The notes below the pieces were generated by a model. That model was not told the DNA's origin. It saw only the letters and a program-made list of their open reading frames with translations, and made no database searches. Of a stretch of 64,000 nt of DNA, positions 60,291 through 64,000 are shown piece by piece; within the stretch, counting starts at the first letter, position 1; the number at the start of each line of letters is the position of its first letter. The DNA comes from Molossus alvarezi. Lineage: Eukaryota; Chordata; Mammalia; Chiroptera; Molossidae. The stretch is from contig CM073891.1 of NCBI GenBank assembly GCA_037176705.1, positions 46,440,571-46,504,570 on the forward strand. The letters run 5' to 3'. Both the position numbers and the translations under genes were made by a program.

Positions 60291-61289
60291 ATCTGAAACA
60301 ATAAATTACATAAAAGAAATATAGGTACTAAACTTATGGACCTCGGTCATAGAGAACATTTTATAAACTTGACCCCAAAGGAAAGGGAAATAAAGACAAA
60401 AATAAATGAATGGGACCACATCAAACTTAAAAGCTTCTGCATAGCAAAAGAAACCGAGTATAAAACAAAGAGGCAACCAATTGAATGGGAGATAATATTT
60501 TCAAACAATAGCTCTGACAAAAGTTTAATATTCAAATTATATAAAGAACTTGCAAAACTCAACACCAAACACTTAATCCAATTAAAGTGAGCTCCCAAGA
60601 AGACATATAAAAGGCCAACAGATATATGAAAATATATTCAACCTCAGTAGCAATTAGGGAAATGCAAATCAAAACTACAATGTGATAATACCTCTCACCT
60701 GTTAGAATGGGTATTATCAACAAGACAAGTAATGACACATGTCGAAGAGGTTGTGGAGAAAAGGGAACCCTCATTCACTACTGGTGGGAATATAGACTGG
60801 TACAGCCACCGTGGGAAAGAGTCTTGAAGTTCCTCAAAATTAATAATAGGATTACTGTATGACCCAGCAATACATCTCCTGGGTCTCTACCTGAAAAACT
60901 CAAAAACATGTCTTCACAAAGATATATGCACCACTACCTTCATTGAAGCATTATTCACTGTGGCCAAGACATGGAGACAACCCGAGTCCTCCAATAGAAA
61001 ACTGGATAAAGAAATACTACTCAGCCATAAGAAGGGACAAAATACTGCCATTTGTGACAACATAGATCGCCCTTGAAAATGTTAAGCTTAGTGAAATAAA
61101 TCAGTCAGAAAAAAAACTAAGAATTATATGATTTCACTCAAATGTGGGATATAAAACTGAAACTTGAGGACACAGACAGCAGTGTGGTGGTTGCCAGAGG
61201 GAAGGGGAAGGGTGGATGGGAGGTGGAGAAGGCCTAATATAGGGTGACAGAAGATGGATTGACTTTGGATGGTGGGCACACAGTGCAAT

Positions 61290-61388
61290 AAAGGCATAAA
61301 CAAGCCAAGTGAGATTCAGCTGCTTGCCCAAGGTAACAGATAACAAAAGGAGACATGAGATTCAAATTCTGATCTAGATGACACACCA
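61290..61388 (-). repeat. MIR SINE relic
   Basis: 'gctgcttgcccaaggtaaca' and 'catgagattcaaattctgat' give the reverse MIR core. It abuts the L1 3' end. Confidence 0.75.
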
Positions 61389-61522
61389 TCTTTTCCATGG
61401 GAGCATTTTCTAGCATACTTTTCTTACCCTGCAGTCAAAATAACTATAGTTCAAGAAGTGTTTCTTCTACCAAATCGATAAACTTCTATAGTATTCTAAG
61501 GCACTATAAAATATACCATTTG

Positions 61523-61668
61523 TTACAAGTCAGAGTCATCAATAGTTGTGGTGTCCACAGAAAACCATCCAGGACCACTGCCTTCCCTGTTTGTACTTAG
61601 ATCTAATGTCAGATTTTCCTTCTTCAGTGTTTCCACGTCCTCACTGGCTGGCCTGTCACCCTCTGAGC
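61523..61668 (-). CDS. Candidate terminal coding exon, unrecognised gene
   Basis: On the minus strand, 'gtgttcctcccctcc' and AG (61670-61669) form a strong acceptor, followed by an open stretch of 47 residues in phase 1 that ends with TAA at 61525-61523. The peptide is hydrophilic: 'SEDVETLKKENLTLDLST', then 'GWFSVDTTTIDDSDL' at the C-terminus. The last residues S-D-L fit the class I PDZ-ligand pattern, which is suggestive only. It is not part of a recognised repeat and lies in otherwise unique DNA between the MIR and AT-rich sequence. I do not know the gene, and no AATAAA is seen in the next 230 nt. It could be a last exon, part of a longer exon read in error, or chance. Confidence 0.35.
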
Positions 61669-61674
61669 CTGGAG

Positions 61675-62708
61675 GGGAGGAACACCCGTGAGGCATGTCT
61701 TGTATAACCACAACCATACTTCAAACAGAAATAATTCCCAGTATCATAGAAATTTATAAATTGCAGAAACTACATTTGATTTATTAACTCTTGCCTTCAA
61801 TCAAGGTATTTTTAAGCACAAAATTTTAAAACTTGAATATATTGATAATTTCAAGGTCTTCTACAGCATATTTACATCCTAATGGCAACTTTAATATTAT
61901 AATAATTCATTTGTGCACAAGCCTCAATACTTTTTAAATTCATATTGTACTACATTAATCAGATCATAACAAACAACTTTCTATTTAAATACTTACCTGT
62001 GCCTGCCACTAGTATTCTCATATTTGAGCCTTACAAATGGCATTGGCTAACATTATATAAATGATTAACATTATTATTCCCAGTGCAAAGTAAAAACTAA
62101 AAATAAAAATCAAACTACCTGCTCAGTGACTGAAACTAGTTCATAAAATGAACCAGGGCACTGAATATCTCCAAAAATGTAAAAATGCAAGAGTTTTTAA
62201 GTGTTACTCAAACAAGTTAAGCCATTCAATTGCAATATGTTTATACATAGGGCTTGATATGTCTCTAAATTTAAAGTACATTACAGCCAACATATAATGT
62301 ACTTAAATAATGTTCTGCAATATGAAATAATTATGTTGATATCGGAACATAAATATTCTAGAGAAAAATTTATGTTTATTTATTGTGAATATTTGATATG
62401 TATTAAAAGCTCAGCAAATGAGGGTGTATGAAGTGAGAATGCTTACTCTTAAAGAGATCATTGGGAATTGTTATTTAGGAAAGGATGATTTTAGAGGCTG
62501 TTAAGAAATTACTTCTGGAAACCTGCTCAAAATTAGTTGTTCTCCTTTCAGAGTCCCATTAGACTTATATTTTGATTTAAAACCATGTGCAGATCAAGTA
62601 AAGCACAGACATTGGACTTTCCTGAGAAGACCAAAGAGCTATCTTTGAAACCCTCCTAAATTCCTAGATCCTCCAAGTCTCCTATGCCACCGTTCTTAAC
62701 CAATTGAA
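61675..62708. other. AT-rich unique sequence
   Basis: No recognised repeat or gene upstream (on the minus strand) of the candidate exon. If that exon is real this would be intron. Confidence 0.4.
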
Positions 62709-62722
62709 CTGACAATTCAAAT

Positions 62723-62945
62723 ATTTAAAATAACTTTTTTCTTTATTGATTTCTAGAGAGAGAGGTAAGGAGAGGGAGAGAGAGATAGAAACATTGATGG
62801 TAGAGACCATCAATTGGCTGCCTCCTGCATACCCCCCACTGGGGATTGGACCAACAACCTGGGCATGTGCCCTGACCAGGAATTGAACCGGTGACTTCTT
62901 GGTGCATGTGGGTCAATGTTCAACCACTGAGCCACACCAGCTGGG
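62723..62945 (-). mobile_element. Ves SINE with 14-bp TSD
   Basis: A first-subfamily copy with head 'gcccagctggtgtggctcag' at the right, 'ccaggaattgaaccggtgac', GA stretch and T-rich tail side at the left. 'ctgaca(a/g)ttcaaat' lies at 62709-62722 and 62946-62959. Confidence 0.95.
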
Positions 62946-62959
62946 CTGACAGTTCAAAT

Positions 62960-63243
62960 TTAAACATGGATGCTATTATAAAATATCAGAACATTATTTT
63001 CTACAAATGAGAAAGGAGGTTTACCATGAATAGTTAATGTCAGAATCCAAAGCCGGAGGTGAAACCTATTGACTCCTTCTAACGTATACATTTTAAGAAG
63101 AAACATAAATATCTGCGATCCATTTGTAACCAATTTATATGATGCTCAGGTTGTTTTGAGTTCTACACTAACCCGTCATATCTATCATAATGAAGGCCAT
63201 AAATGTACCTCCCATCCCACCCTTAGGACTTGAAATGTATTAC
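62960..63243. other. Unique sequence between two Ves copies
   Basis: Nothing recognised. Confidence 0.4.
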
Positions 63244-63254
63244 AAAATGAACTT

Positions 63255-63508
63255 CTTTCTTTTATCCACACGCAAGGACATTGTTGCATTTTTTTATATT
63301 CAGATAGAGTGGGAGGGAGAAAGGGAGGAAGAGAGAGAGAGAGAAATATCTATGTGAGAGAGACACATCGAGTGGTTGCCACCCAAATGACCCCAACCGG
63401 GGCTAGGGACAAACTGCAACCGAGGTACATGCCCTTAGCGGGAACTGAATCCGGGACTCCCTGGTCCGTGGGCTGATGCTCTAACCACTGAGCAAACTGG
63501 CCAGGGCT
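63255..63508 (-). mobile_element. Ves SINE, second subfamily, with TSD
   Basis: It has 'tatccacacgcaaggacat' at the tail side, GA stretch, 'gacacatcgagtggttgcc', 'ggtacatgcccttagcggga' and head 'gccctggccagtttgctcag'. A perfect 'aaaatgaactt' flanks it at 63244-63254 and 63509-63519. Confidence 0.95.
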
Positions 63509-63519
63509 AAAATGAACTT

Positions 63520-64000
63520 TTTATATAAAAGTAATATTTGTTGAATGAAAGAAAAATATTGCATAAAACTTTTATTATTACATCATTAAGATTGTAATAC
63601 AGTCTTACTTTTTTTGCTCATGGGAAAGTCATCCTAAAATAGTTTGGGTTTTCCTGCTGTCCCATTTTCATGCCCATGTACAATCACACACAAAAATCCA
63701 TAAGTAGATTTGCAATATTCGAATGTTCTTGTCTTCGTATTCCTAATGTATAATGCATTTGATTTACTTCCATATTTCATTATGTTGGGACTTTCATTTC
63801 CACATGAGGATACAGGTTGTGAATTTTAAAAGGAAAAACAAAACAAAACGATGAAACACTCTGATGTTTCATTGACTTTCACGTCTCCTACTTTCATGGC
63901 TAGCCTGTATGACGTCGTTTGGGTTCATGATTAGTTCCAGTGCTGCTAATTTTACATTTAATACTGTTAGCAATGAAATGTGATTTGTAGGAAAGGTAAA
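63520..64000. other. AT-rich unique sequence to window end
   Basis: No recognised element. A short A-rich 'aaaacaaaacaaaacg' tract lies near 63835-63851. Confidence 0.4.

Larger units (their letters stand above)
57000..61150 (+). pseudogene. L1 ORF2 remnant (endonuclease, reverse transcriptase, C-terminal domain)
   Basis: The endonuclease start is near 57063 ('CLQETHLSCKDK'). Then come 'IIVGEINTPLTALDRS' near 57366, where E stands in place of the usual catalytic D, and 'TFFSSTHGLFSRIDHMLGH' near 57517. 'SSIFSDHN' near 57615 keeps the SDH triad. The RT domain spans about 58.3-59.3 kb; its FADD box is intact near 59044 ('[11 protein letters not shown]'), unlike the copy at 41.79 kb. An A-run (about 57862-57881) and many stops break the frame. 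Two Ves SINEs split the C-terminal part. The end lies near 61150. Confidence 0.85.
54900..61290 (+). mobile_element. L1: Long, decayed LINE-1 (5' UTR, ORF1, ORF2 remains)
   Basis: It starts near 'atgtcagaggaatggtgcat' with a GC-richer 5' UTR to about 55.6 kb, then ORF1 and ORF2 remains in order, and ends in a 3' UTR fragment ('gattgactttggatggtggg', about 61.25 kb). No clear A-rich tail follows. Two plus-strand Ves SINEs lie inside ORF2. Many frameshifts and stops show that it is long dead. It belongs to an older lineage than the L1 at 39.65 kb, judging by divergence and UTR type. Confidence 0.85.

Overview
The window is vertebrate nuclear DNA, almost certainly from a bat of the Yangochiroptera. 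The diagnostic signal is a dense scatter of tRNA-derived Ves SINEs (about 24 copies). They have a tRNA-like head around 'ggtgtggctcagtggttgagc' or 'ggtttggctcag', a (TCTC)n/(GAGA)n pyrimidine-purine stretch and an A-rich or T-rich tail. Many carry target-site duplications (TSDs) that can be read directly. Around them lie older placental-mammal repeats: LINE-1, MIR, MaLR LTRs, ERV1-like solo LTRs and DNA-transposon relics. Base composition is AT-rich and there are no bacterial-type genes, operons, CRISPR arrays or RNA operons. No intact protein-coding gene is visible; nearly every open frame is either a piece of LINE-1 or chance.

Layout. 1-5.4 kb: unique AT-rich DNA with two Ves copies and a MIR, then a GC-rich block (about 3.1-5.4 kb) that looks like a decayed processed retrocopy on the minus strand, itself hit by a 127-bp LINE-1 tail. 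5.4-14.4 kb: mostly unique sequence, with two probable solo ERV1-like LTRs (7.3-8.0 and 12.6-13.1 kb), one Ves and a candidate minus-strand terminal exon near 11.2 kb. 14.4-28.3 kb: unique AT-rich DNA with a remarkable hairpin cluster at 15.25-15.35 kb, MaLR LTR pieces, MIRs, a DNA-transposon pair and four further Ves copies. 28.4-30.3 kb: plus-strand old L1 scraps next to a minus-strand L1 5' UTR. 30.3-39.6 kb: nested Ves insertions, an ERV1-like LTR and a MaLR LTR. 39.65-43.8 kb: a plus-strand L1 whose 5' UTR is joined directly to the interior of ORF2. 44-49 kb: an old minus-strand L1 cut by four Ves copies. 49-54.9 kb: unique and ancient repeat sequence. 54.9-61.3 kb: a long, decayed plus-strand L1 with ORF1 and ORF2 remains and two Ves insertions. 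61.3-64 kb: a MIR, a second candidate minus-strand terminal exon (61.5-61.7 kb) and two Ves copies.

The window reads as intergenic or intronic accessory DNA shaped by successive retrotransposition. If the two candidate exons are real, they would belong to a minus-strand transcription unit for which most of the window is intron or 3' flank. Both begin in the same codon phase, so they could be alternative last exons, but this is inference. I found no new functional system. The best leads are the two candidate exons, the inverted-duplication hairpins, the internally deleted L1 and the retrocopy of an unrecognised mRNA. Repeat family names come from remembered consensus sequences and have not been checked by a database search.
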